Shown one piece after another: positions 29,230-39,504 of a stretch of 64,000 nt of DNA (within the stretch, counting starts at the first letter, position 1; every line of letters starts with the position of its first letter). The stretch comes from Brachybacterium aquaticum (GTDB taxonomy: Bacteria; Actinomycetota; Actinomycetes; Actinomycetales; Dermabacteraceae), in the NCBI RefSeq assembly GCF_014204755.1, contig NZ_JACHLZ010000001.1, positions 1,550,001 to 1,614,000 on the forward strand, in the 5' to 3' direction. A program made the position numbers and the translations under genes. The notes beneath the pieces are model-generated. The model was not told the DNA's origin and searched no databases. It saw only the letters and a program-made list of their open reading frames with translations.

Positions 29230-30318
29230 ATGACCACCGCAGACACCACTGGCACCAGCACCACCGCCGACACCACCGCCGAGAACTCGACCCGCGGCTA
29301 CTACGTCACGCAGGGCAAGGCGTTCGATCGCGACATGAACTACATCGACGACCGGATCACCCGCGACGGCCGCGACGGCTGGCCCGTCGAGGCGGGCCGT
29401 TACCGGCTCATCGCCGCGCGCGCCTGCCCCTGGGCGAACCGCACCCTGATCTCCCGCCGCCTGCTGGGCCTGGAGGACGTGCTCTCCGTGGGCATGCCCG
29501 GTCCCACCCACGACATGCGCTCGTGGACCTTCGACCTCGACGAGGGCGGGGTCGACCCGGTGCTCGGCTACGAGCGCCTGCAGCAGGCGTACTTCGCCCG
29601 CTTCCCCTACTACCCCCGCGGCATCACCGTCCCAGCCGTCGTGGACGTGCCCTCCAAGGCCGTGGTGACCAACGACTTCCAGCGCATCACCCTGGACTTC
29701 GCCACCGAGTGGACCGAGTTCCACCGCGAGGGCGCCCCGGACCTATACCCCGAGGCGCAGCGCGAGGAGATCGACGCGCTGAACAAGTGGATGCTCCATC
29801 GCGTCAACAACGGGGTGTACAAGGTCGGCTTCGCCGGCTCCCAGGAGGACTACGAGCGCGAGTTCGCGCTGCTGTGGGAGGCGCTGGACGAGCTCGAGGA
29901 GCGCCTCGGCACGTCCCGCTACCTCATGGGTCCCTCGATCACCGAGGCGGACGTGCGCCTGTTCCCCACCCTGATCCGCTTCGACCCCGTCTACCACGGC
30001 CATTTCAAGGCCAACCGCCAGACCCTCGCCTCGATGCCGAACCTGTGGAACTACACCAAGGACCTGTTCCAGACCCCCGGCTTCGGCGACACGGTCGACT
30101 TCGTGCAGATCAAGCGGCACTACTACTACGTACACGAGGACATCAACCCCACCCAGGTCGTGCCGCTGGGCCCGGACCTGTCCCCGCTGATGGAGGCCCA
30201 CGACCGCGACCGGTTCGAGACCGACACCTGGGGTCCGGGCGGCGCCGCCCCCGAGGCGCCGCTCGCCGCCGAGGTGGTCGATCCGGCGCACACCCCGTTG
30301 CACGTCACCGGGCGCTGA
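29230..30318 (+). CDS. Glutathionyl-hydroquinone-reductase-like GST (Xi class)
   Basis: 362 residues. The thioredoxin-like domain carries the Xi-class active site RACPWANRT (Cys near residue 66); VPAVVDV and the helical C-terminal domain (YLMGPSITEADVRLFPTLIRFDPVYHGHFK) match the family. These enzymes reduce glutathionyl-hydroquinones; actinobacteria usually use mycothiol, so the real thiol partner is unclear. ATG at 29230 after AGGAGGAG. It lies between sufR and the ABC-ctaA genes, where mycobacteria have mptB. Confidence 0.85.
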   Translation: MTTADTTGTSTTADTTAENSTRGYYVTQGKAFDRDMNYIDDRITRDGRDGWPVEAGRYRLIAARACPWANRTLISRRLLGLEDVLSVGMPGPTHDMRSWTFDLDEGGVDPVLGYERLQQAYFARFPYYPRGITVPAVVDVPSKAVVTNDFQRITLDFATEWTEFHREGAPDLYPEAQREEIDALNKWMLHRVNNGVYKVGFAGSQEDYEREFALLWEALDELEERLGTSRYLMGPSITEADVRLFPTLIRFDPVYHGHFKANRQTLASMPNLWNYTKDLFQTPGFGDTVDFVQIKRHYYYVHEDINPTQVVPLGPDLSPLMEAHDRDRFETDTWGPGGAAPEAPLAAEVVDPAHTPLHVTGR

Positions 30319-30401
30319 GCGGCGCTCCGCCGGCGAGCTGATCACACCGCTCCCGGGCTGAGCACAGCGAGCGCGGGCGGGAGGCCTACCATGGTCGCGC
30401 C

Positions 30402-31313
30402 ATGGACGACCTCTCCCCCGCGCTCGTCGCTGACGAGCTCACCCTCAGCTACGGCGCCGTCCGCGCCCTGGACGGCCTGAGCCTGACCGCCGAGCGCGGT
30501 CGGGTCACGGCGCTCCTGGGCCCCAACGGTGCCGGCAAGACCACCTCCATCTCCTGCGCGACGGGACTGCTGCGGCCCGACGGCGGCACCGTGCGGGTCC
30601 TCGGCGAGGACCCCTGGCGCGCCGGACCCGAGCACCGTGCCCGGGTGAGGGTGATGATCCAGGACGGCGGTCTGGTCTCGGGCACCTCCGCGATGTCCCT
30701 GCTGCGCTACGGCGCGACCCTGCACGCGGCGCCGCTCGACGTCGACCAGGTCGCCGAGCACCTCGGCATCGACGAGTTCGGCCGCACCCTGGTGCGCCGG
30801 CTCTCCGGCGGCCAGCGCCAGCGCCTGGCCCTGGCGCTTGCGATCATCGGCCGCCCCGACCTCGTGTTCCTCGACGAGCCGACGGCCGGCATGGACCCCG
30901 CGATCCGCAAGCGCGTGCGCACCCTGATCCGGGGCCTCGCCCGCACCGGCACCGCGGTGGTGCTGACCACCCATCTCATGGACGACGTCACCGGTCTCGC
31001 CGACGCGGTCCACGTCATCGCCCGCGGGAAGGTCGTCGCCTCCGGCTCCGTGCAGGAGGTCATCAGCGCCCACCGTTCCCGCGACGGCGGTCTCACCGTG
31101 CAGGCGACCGCCACGGGCGTGGACCCCGCCGTCGCCCCTGCGCTCGAGGCCGACCTGCGCGCCGCGGCGGCCCGCCACGGCGCCTCCCTCGAGGTCACCG
31201 CCGGCGGCGCCGCCGATCTGGAGAGCGTGCTGCTGGACCTCATGGAGGAGGCCGACGCCACCGCCCGTGCGGGGCGCAGCCCGGACACCACCGCGACGGA
31301 GGAGACGCGATGA
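30402..31313 (+). CDS. ABC transporter ATP-binding protein (exporter type, ctaA-linked)
   Basis: 303 residues. Walker A GPNGAGKTT near 43, Q-loop region, signature [15 protein letters not shown] near 128, Walker B VFLDEPTAGMDPAI, H-loop TTHLMDDV. The C-terminal 70 residues are outside the ABC core and end in an alanine/threonine tail. TACCAT lies 9 nt upstream of the ATG and could be a -10. Its stop overlaps the permease start. In mycobacteria Rv1458c-Rv1457c-ctaA has the same order; substrate unknown. Confidence 0.88.
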   Translation: MDDLSPALVADELTLSYGAVRALDGLSLTAERGRVTALLGPNGAGKTTSISCATGLLRPDGGTVRVLGEDPWRAGPEHRARVRVMIQDGGLVSGTSAMSLLRYGATLHAAPLDVDQVAEHLGIDEFGRTLVRRLSGGQRQRLALALAIIGRPDLVFLDEPTAGMDPAIRKRVRTLIRGLARTGTAVVLTTHLMDDVTGLADAVHVIARGKVVASGSVQEVISAHRSRDGGLTVQATATGVDPAVAPALEADLRAAAARHGASLEVTAGGAADLESVLLDLMEEADATARAGRSPDTTATEETR

Positions 31314-32164
31314 CCGAGCCGACCACCGCCCCTGCGAACGGGGCCGAGGCGAACGGGTCCGCGACGAACGGGGCCGCGACGAGCGGCTCCACCCCGTCGG
31401 CCCCCGAGGACCGGAGCCCGCGCCCCGCCCCGCCGCTGCGACGCATCCTCGCCCACGCCGCTCTCGAGGCGCGGATCCTGCTGTCCAACGGCGAGCAGCT
31501 CATGGTCGCGATCGTGATGCCCGCCATGGTGCTCATCGGGCTGCGCCTGCTGCCACTTGGCCGCATCGAGGGCGTGCCGGCGATCGACACCGCGGTTGCC
31601 GCGACCTTCGCCACCGCCCTGATCTCCACGTCCTTCACCTCGCAGGCGATCATGACCGGCTTCGACCGGCGCAACGGCGTGCTGCGCTGGGTGGCGACCA
31701 CGCCGCTGGGTCGGGACGGGTACCTGGCCGGCAAGATCCTCGCCACGCTCGCCACGCATGTGCTGCAGGTGGTCGTGCTCGGCCTGCTCGCGCTCGTGCT
31801 GGGGTGGCGCCCGGAGCTGCTCGGTCTGCTGGCCGCGGTGCCGGTGTGGCTGGTCGGGACCGTCGCCTTCGGTGCGCTCGGCCTGCTGGTCGCCGGGACC
31901 CTGCGCACCGAGGCCGTGCTGGCCGTGTCGAACCTGGTGTTCGTGGTGCTGGTCGCCGCCGGCGGCGTCGCCTTCCCCGCCGCCGCCTATCCGCGTTTCC
32001 TGCGGGGCCTGGTGGACCTGCTGCCCTCCGGGGCGCTCGGGGAGCTGCTGCGCGCCTGCCTCGGGAACGGCCCCTTCTCCGCCGGTTCGGTGGTCGTGCT
32101 GCTGCTGTGGGCGGTCGCCGGGGTCGCCGCGGTGATCCGCTGGTTCCGCTGGACGGACGTCTGA
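31310..32164 (+). CDS. ABC-2 type transporter permease (ctaA-linked)
   Basis: 284 residues: about 45 hydrophilic, low-complexity N-terminal residues (NGAEANGSATNGAATSG), then six membrane helices typical of ABC-2 permeases, with RNGVLRWVATTPLGRDGYLAGKI as the conserved coupling region near residue 120. Partner of 30402-31313 through an ATGA overlap. A GGCCGACGGG 10-mer in reverse orientation (31393-31402) lies in the N-terminal linker. A 20-bp repeat starts at its stop codon. Confidence 0.88.
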   Translation: MTEPTTAPANGAEANGSATNGAATSGSTPSAPEDRSPRPAPPLRRILAHAALEARILLSNGEQLMVAIVMPAMVLIGLRLLPLGRIEGVPAIDTAVAATFATALISTSFTSQAIMTGFDRRNGVLRWVATTPLGRDGYLAGKILATLATHVLQVVVLGLLALVLGWRPELLGLLAAVPVWLVGTVAFGALGLLVAGTLRTEAVLAVSNLVFVVLVAAGGVAFPAAAYPRFLRGLVDLLPSGALGELLRACLGNGPFSAGSVVVLLLWAVAGVAAVIRWFRWTDV

Positions 32165-32200
32165 GCGACGGGCCGGGCGCCTGAGCGACCGGACGGGTGC
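32161..32200. repeat. 20-bp tandem duplication starting at the permease stop codon
   Basis: CTGAGCGACGGGCCGGGCGC (32161-32180) and CTGAGCGACCGGACGGGTGC (32181-32200) agree at 17 of 20 positions. The TGA of the first unit is the permease stop codon (32162-32164); the second unit repeats that TGA in another frame. Confidence 0.85.
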
Positions 32201-32252
32201 GGGATCCCTCGCATCCGGGCCCGGCGTCCAGACAGCGGTCCGCTGCGGAACC

Positions 32253-32258
32253 TAGACT
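32253..32258 (+). promoter_or_regulatory. -10 box of ctaA (TAGACT), probably leaderless
   Basis: TAGACT ends 7 nt before the ctaA ATG, so transcription should begin at or next to the A of the start codon. There is no Shine-Dalgarno sequence, in agreement with a leaderless mRNA. Confidence 0.6.
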
Positions 32259-32265
32259 GCTGGGC

Positions 32266-33252
32266 ATGTCCAGCCCCGCCCTCGCCCCCGCTGCGCGCAC
32301 CCCTGAGCGCCACGGGCGGATCACAACCCTGCCCGATGCCCGCCTGACCTCGTGGGGGCCGCAGCGCCGGGCGCGCCTGGCCGCCATCGCGCTCTGGGGC
32401 AACCTGATCTGCCAGATGGGCATCATCCTCTCCGGCGGCGCGGTGCGCCTGACCGGCAGCGGGCTGGGCTGCTCGACCTGGCCCAACTGCGAGCCCGGCC
32501 AGTTCACCCCCGTGCTGACGATGGAGTCGGGCATCCACCCCTTCGTCGAGTTCGGCAACCGCACCCTCACCGGTGTGCTGAGCATCTTCGCGATCGCCGT
32601 GCTGGTGGTGACCTACCGGTGGCTGTCCCACAAGGGGCGCGGCTTCCGCATGCTCGCCTGGGTTCCGCTGATCGGCACCGCCCTGCAGGCGCTCATCGGC
32701 GCCTTCGTGGTGTGGCTCGACCTCCACCCGGGCCTGGTCAGCCCCCACTTCCTCATCTCCCCCGTGATCGGGGCGCTGTCGACGGTGCTGCTGGTGCGGC
32801 TCTACGACGGGGACGGGCGCGTGCGCCTGGCCGTGCCCGGGAAGGTGCTCGGCCTGTACGTCGCGCTCGCGGTGGTCGGCTTCGTGGTGCTGGTGCTCGG
32901 CACCATCGTCACCGGTACCGGCCCGCACTCGGGCGACTCCGGGGACATCACCCGCATCATGCTCGATCCGGTGGTCATCTCCCGCGTCCACGCGATGGCG
33001 GTCTACGCCTTCCTCGCCCTGCTGATCGCGCTGCTGGTGGTGCTGCACCGCCTGCGCGCCCGGCGCGAGGCGAGCACCGCCGCCTGGGCGCTGCTCGCCC
33101 TCACCCTCGCCCAGGGCATGGTCGGCTACATCCAGTACTTCACCGGCCTGCCGGCGGGCATGGTCTTCGCCCATCTGATCGGCGCCGCCCTCTTCGCCCC
33201 GGCGATCGCCTGGGTGGGCGCGCGCCTGGTCACCTGGCAGGAGCAGCGATGA
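32266..33252 (+). CDS. ctaA: Heme A synthase (COX15/CtaA)
   Basis: Oxidises heme O to heme A for aa3-type cytochrome oxidase, in the membrane. 328 residues with about eight membrane helices. Conserved features: GSGLGCSTWPNCEPGQ with the cysteine pair in the first extracytoplasmic loop, EFGNRTLTGVL with a heme-ligand-type region, RVHAMAVYAFLALL and HLIGAALFAP with later histidines. I start at the ATG at 32266 because TAGACT lies 7 nt upstream; an earlier in-frame start at 32197 would be upstream of the promoter. Confidence 0.93.
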   Translation: MSSPALAPAARTPERHGRITTLPDARLTSWGPQRRARLAAIALWGNLICQMGIILSGGAVRLTGSGLGCSTWPNCEPGQFTPVLTMESGIHPFVEFGNRTLTGVLSIFAIAVLVVTYRWLSHKGRGFRMLAWVPLIGTALQALIGAFVVWLDLHPGLVSPHFLISPVIGALSTVLLVRLYDGDGRVRLAVPGKVLGLYVALAVVGFVVLVLGTIVTGTGPHSGDSGDITRIMLDPVVISRVHAMAVYAFLALLIALLVVLHRLRARREASTAAWALLALTLAQGMVGYIQYFTGLPAGMVFAHLIGAALFAPAIAWVGARLVTWQEQR

Positions 33253-34070
33253 TCCTCGGACGCAGGCGCCGCAGCTCGACCCAGGAGCTGCCCACCACCG
33301 CGCAGGCCCGCCCCGCGGGCGAGTTCGTCGCCTCCGTCCTCTCGCACCTGCGCGAGGTCGTGGACGTGGGCTGGAACCTCCTGGAGGTGGACGCCGAGGC
33401 CCACCGCATGATCCGCGAGGCCGGCGCCACCAGCTGCTACATCGACTACCACCCCGTGTTCGGCGCCTCCCCCTTCGGGTACGTCATCTGCACCTCGCTG
33501 AACGAGGGCGTGCTGCACGGCCGCCCCTACGACCGGGTGCTCGAGGACGGGGACCTGCTCTCGCTGGACTTCGCGGTCTCGCTCGAGGGATGGGTCGCCG
33601 ACTCGTGCCTGACGATCCCCGTGGGCACGCCCCGCGCCGCGGACCTGCAGCTGATCCGCGACACCGAGCAGGTGATGTGGGCCGGCATCGACCAGGTCAC
33701 CGCCGGGGCGACCGTGGGCGACATCGGCCACGCCGTGATGAACGAGGCCCACTCCCTGGGCTACACGATCAACGACCGCTTCGGCGGGCACGGCGTGGGC
33801 CGCACGATGCACGAGGCCCCGTTCGTCCCCAACCACGGCACTCCCGGCGGCGGTGCCGAGCTCGTGGCGGGGCAGCTGATCACGGTCGAGCCCTTCCTCG
33901 TGCCGACCACCTCGGACCTCGTGGTCGACGAGCGCGACGGCTGGACCCAGCTCTCGGCCGACGGCTCCCGCGGCGCGCACGCCGAGCACACCCTGCAGGT
34001 CACCGACGGCGCACCGGTCGTGCTCACCGCCCGGGCCGACGACCCCGCCCCGCGCAGCTCGCTGGGCTGA
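33249..34070 (+). CDS. map: Methionine aminopeptidase (type I)
   Basis: Removes the N-terminal methionine from new proteins. 273 residues. The five metal ligands of the pita-bread fold are visible: Asp in LLSLDFAV, Asp in WVADSCLT, His in GGHGVGRTMHEAPF, Glu in ITVEPFLVP and Glu in RGAHAEHTLQV. A short basic extension (GRRRRSSTQELPT) precedes the domain. ATG at 33249 overlaps the ctaA stop as ATGA, an unusual partner for this enzyme. Since map is normally found with ribosomal protein genes, this may be a second copy. Confidence 0.93.
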   Translation: MILGRRRRSSTQELPTTAQARPAGEFVASVLSHLREVVDVGWNLLEVDAEAHRMIREAGATSCYIDYHPVFGASPFGYVICTSLNEGVLHGRPYDRVLEDGDLLSLDFAVSLEGWVADSCLTIPVGTPRAADLQLIRDTEQVMWAGIDQVTAGATVGDIGHAVMNEAHSLGYTINDRFGGHGVGRTMHEAPFVPNHGTPGGGAELVAGQLITVEPFLVPTTSDLVVDERDGWTQLSADGSRGAHAEHTLQVTDGAPVVLTARADDPAPRSSLG

Positions 34071-34123
34071 CCAGAGCGCGACCCACTGGTCCGGCCAAGC
34101 CGTGCCGGGCCCGGGCGGCCGAC

Positions 34124-34174
34124 CGACGAGGTCCGTCAACCGACGAGGTCCGTCAACCGACGAGGTCCGTCAAC
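34124..34174. repeat. 17-bp tandem repeat, 3 perfect copies, at the 3' end of dxs
   Basis: CGACGAGGTCCGTCAAC three times (34124-34140, 34141-34157, 34158-34174), followed by a decayed unit that leads into the end of dxs. Read on the minus strand each unit contains CTCGTCGG-TTGA, very like the end of dxs itself (GAGCTCGTCGGCTGA, Leu-Val-Gly-stop). The array therefore looks like repeated copies of the last codons of dxs, including the stop. Confidence 0.95.
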
Positions 34175-34203
34175 CGGCCGGGTCTGCCGGCCGGCGAGGT
34201 CTC

Positions 34204-36069
34204 TCAGCCGACGAGCTCCTCGAGCGTCGCGGCGATCCCTGCGGCGTCCAGGCCCTGCGCGGTGAGGATCGCATCGCGCTTGGCGTGCGGGATGAACTCC
34301 AGCGCGATGCCCAGCGTGCGCACCACGGGCGCGGGCGCTGAGAGCGTGGCCCGTCGGCCGAGCGCCGCTGCGAGCGCCGCGCCGATCCCCCGCTCGCCGA
34401 GGCCGTCCTCGAGCGTGACGACGGCGCGGGCAGAGGCGGCGAACTCGAGCAGCGCCGGGGAGAGCGGCAGCGCCTGGACCGGGTCGAGCACGAGCACGTT
34501 CAGCGCCGGGTGCTGGGCGCGCAGCTGCTCGGCAGCGGTCACGGCGCGGTCGGCGAGGGCGCCGATGCTCACCAGCAGCACGTCGACCGCGGCCTCCGCG
34601 TCGCCCGAAAGCACGTCGCCGGCGGGCAGCGCGGCGAGGGCGGGGAGGTCCGACGGGCAGGCACCCTTGGGGAAGCGCACGATCGAGGGGCCGGAGGTCG
34701 CGAGCGCGGCGGGCACGGCGGCATCCAGGCGTGCGCCGTCGCGCGGGGCCCAGAGGCTGAGGCCCGGCACCTGGGAGGCGAGGGCGAGGTCCCAGATGCC
34801 GTGGTGGCTGGGACCGTCATCGCCGGTGACGCCGGCGCGGTCCAGAGTGATCGTCACGTCCTCGCCGTGCAGGGCGAGGTCCAGCAGCAGCTGGTCGTGG
34901 GCGCGGTTCAGGAACGTGGCGTAGAGCGCGACGAGGGGCCTGCGGCCGCCGGCGGCGAGGCCGGCGGCGGTGTCCAGGGCGAGCTGCTCGGCGATGCCGA
35001 CGTCCAGCACCCGTCCCGGCATCTCCTGCTGCAGGGGGGTCAGGCCCACGGGGTCGACCATGGCGGCGCTGACGGCGACCACGCGCTCGTCGGCGCGGGC
35101 TGCCTCGAGCACCGTCTCGCCCAGGCGCGCGCTCCAGGTGCGGGCGGCCGGCTTGGTGGCCTCCTCCCCCTCCAGGGAGAACGGCCCGGTGGCGTGCCAG
35201 TGATCCACGGCGTCCGCCTCGGCGCGGGCGAAGCCGGCGCCCTTGCGGGTCAGCACGTGCACGACCACGCCGGAGCTGTCCGGGTCCTCGGCGGCGGCGC
35301 GGGCGCGGTGCATCGCGGACGCGAGCGCGCCGTGGTCATGCCCGTCGATCGGGCCGAGGTAGGTCAGGCCCAGCCCCGTGAACACGTCCTCCCCCGCGCG
35401 GAGCCGGCCCTCGCGCAGCGCCGCGAGATGGCGGGCGATCCCGCCGACGGTCGGGGCGTAGGAACGGGTGTTGTCGTTGAGGACCACGACGGTGCGGGAG
35501 CCGGTGTCGGAGGCGAGCTCGTTGAGCGCCTCGAGCCCGACGCCGCCGGTGAGGGCGCCGTCGCCGATCACCGCGACCGCCACGCCGGCGGTGCCGGCGA
35601 GGCGGTGGGCGCGGTCGATGCCGTGGGCCCAGGCGATGGAGCCAGAAGCATGGGAGTTCTCGACCACGTCATGGGGAGACTCGCCGCGGTCGGGGTAGCC
35701 GGAGATGCCGCCCTGCCGGCGCAGACCCTCGAGATCGGCGCGGCCGGTGAGCATCTTGTGGACGTAGGCCTGGTGGCCGGTGTCGAAGACGATCGGCTCC
35801 TGCGGGGAGCGGAACTCGCGGTGCAGGGCGAGGGTCAGCTCGACCACGCCGAGGTTCGGGCCCAGGTGGCCGCCGGCCTCGGAGCAGATCTCCACCAGGC
35901 GGCGACGCAGGGTGCGGGCGAGCCCGGGCAGCTGATGCGCGGGCAGGGCGCGCAGCGCCTCGGGGCTCTCGGGGATCGCCGGCTCCTCCGGTGCGGAGGC
36001 GGGCGAGGACGGGGTCACGCTCGCTGCGGGTCGCGACACTGCGACAGCTCGCTGCTCGGTGGTGGACAC
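34204..36069 (-). CDS. dxs: 1-deoxy-D-xylulose-5-phosphate synthase
   Basis: First enzyme of the MEP isoprenoid pathway, thiamine diphosphate dependent. 621 residues. Blocks: GGHLGPNLGVVELTLALH, DTGHQAYVHKMLTGR, VIGDGALTGGVGLEALN with the ThDP-binding GDGALTGG, DNTRSYAPTVGG, and in the transketolase C-terminal half FLNRAHDQLLLDLAL and GDDGPSHHGIWDLAL. I chose the GTG at 36069 because GGGAGGA lies 7 nt upstream. An 80-residue in-frame extension upstream shows no similarity and no ribosome binding site. Confidence 0.95.
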   Translation of the reverse strand: MSTTEQRAVAVSRPAASVTPSSPASAPEEPAIPESPEALRALPAHQLPGLARTLRRRLVEICSEAGGHLGPNLGVVELTLALHREFRSPQEPIVFDTGHQAYVHKMLTGRADLEGLRRQGGISGYPDRGESPHDVVENSHASGSIAWAHGIDRAHRLAGTAGVAVAVIGDGALTGGVGLEALNELASDTGSRTVVVLNDNTRSYAPTVGGIARHLAALREGRLRAGEDVFTGLGLTYLGPIDGHDHGALASAMHRARAAAEDPDSSGVVVHVLTRKGAGFARAEADAVDHWHATGPFSLEGEEATKPAARTWSARLGETVLEAARADERVVAVSAAMVDPVGLTPLQQEMPGRVLDVGIAEQLALDTAAGLAAGGRRPLVALYATFLNRAHDQLLLDLALHGEDVTITLDRAGVTGDDGPSHHGIWDLALASQVPGLSLWAPRDGARLDAAVPAALATSGPSIVRFPKGACPSDLPALAALPAGDVLSGDAEAAVDVLLVSIGALADRAVTAAEQLRAQHPALNVLVLDPVQALPLSPALLEFAASARAVVTLEDGLGERGIGAALAAALGRRATLSAPAPVVRTLGIALEFIPHAKRDAILTAQGLDAAGIAATLEELVG

Positions 36070-36107
36070 GCGCGGTCCTCCCTCGGGGACGGGATCGGGA
36101 CCTGCCC

Positions 36108-36113
36108 AGAGTA
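36108..36113 (-). promoter_or_regulatory. -10 box of dxs (TACTCT)
   Basis: TACTCT on the minus strand gives a start near 36101 and a leader of about 32 nt with the ribosome binding site. The 347-bp gap 36070-36416 holds, besides this, only a stretch of GTGC-rich direct repeats (about 36197-36235), the terminator at 36263-36297 and the aconitase 3' repeats; I see no gene in it. Confidence 0.5.
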
Positions 36114-36262
36114 CGTCGTCGTGACCTGGACGGACGCGCGACATGGTCACATCTGTGCACATCTTCACCGGGGATTCACGGCCCTCGCGCCCGATGTGCA
36201 ACGCGGTGCAGACGCGGTGCGCAGGGGTGCATGGTCGGACCTCGGCACTCCCTTGAACGGGC

Positions 36263-36297
36263 CGCGCCCCGGAACCCATGACGAGTTCCGGGGCGCG
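36263..36297 (-). terminator. Terminator hairpin downstream of aconitase
   Basis: 13-bp perfect stem CGCGCCCCGGAAC / GTTCCGGGGCGCG with a 9-nt loop. It lies about 120 nt past the aconitase stop, beyond the 54-bp repeats. Confidence 0.6.
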
Positions 36298-36322
36298 AGG
36301 GGCAACGGTCACGCTCTACTTC

Positions 36323-36416
36323 TTGCGCGAGCTCCTACCGCTCGTACCTCGCAGCACGTCGCTCACGCAGCACCTGTTGCGCGAGCTCCTACCGCTCGTT
36401 CCTCGCAGCACGTCGC

Positions 36417-36424
<8 letters not shown>
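36323..36424. repeat. Tandem duplication (period 54 bp) of the aconitase 3' end
   Basis: Two 48-bp copies, 36323-36370 and 36377-36424, separated by 6 nt and identical except one base. The second copy contains the aconitase stop codon (TCA on plus at 36417-36419); the first is downstream of the gene. Each copy holds a small hairpin CGAGC-TCCTACC-GCTCG. The copies begin TTGCGCGAGCTCCTACCGCT. Confidence 0.97.
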
Positions 36425-39194
<2,770 letters not shown>

Positions 39195-39343
39195 CAGGCG
39201 AACTCCTTTGGTAGGGGATCAGCCCCATCATCGTAGGCGCGCGGAGCGTCCCTCGCGGACGAACGCGCGCCGACGGGCGCACTGCGACCGAGGAACTTCC
39301 CTCGAGGAGGTGCGCCGACGGGGCCGCCGGCCTGGCCGGCAGA

Positions 39344-39368
39344 TATCTTGACGTCAAGATAAACCATA
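39344..39368 (-). promoter_or_regulatory. Aconitase promoter with a perfect 18-bp operator-like palindrome
   Basis: TATCTTGACGTCAAGATA (39344-39361) is a perfect palindrome. On the minus strand an extended -10, TGG-TATGGT (39368-39363), directly precedes it, so the transcription start (about 39356) falls inside the palindrome. That is the place of a repressor operator. Dyads of this form suit winged-helix regulators. No regulator gene is adjacent. Confidence 0.7.
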
Positions 39369-39504
39369 CCACGCGCATGCCCCCGGACCTGACGGCGCGT
39401 CAGGACACGGGAGGGCATGTGACCAGGGCCGCAGGCCGTCGAGGAACGTCGGGGGCTGCGGAGTTCTGCGGAGGGCGCCGCAGCGCCCCCGCGGTCCGCC
39501 CGGC
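39369..39504 (-). other. Intergenic region upstream of the aconitase promoter
   Basis: Between the RNA methyltransferase gene end (39505) and the aconitase promoter; with the 170-nt aconitase leader (39195-39362) this makes a 310-bp gap without a gene. It contains a small CCTGACG-GCG-CGTCAGG hairpin (39388-39404) and a GGGCGC-CGCA-GCGCCC hairpin just past the methyltransferase stop, either of which may end that transcript. Confidence 0.4.

Noticed and set aside
28997-29276. Upstream extension of sufR
   Set aside because: It would cross the promoter region and the divergent GST start; the ATG at 28997 has a good ribosome binding site and the HTH begins soon after.
36151-36170. CRP/GlxR-like TGTG...CACA sequence upstream of dxs
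   Set aside because: The half-sites are not correctly spaced (TGTG-N8-TGAC) for the family consensus.
36070-36312. 80-residue N-terminal extension of dxs
   Set aside because: No similarity to DXS proteins; a good ribosome binding site and a -10 box support the GTG at 36069.
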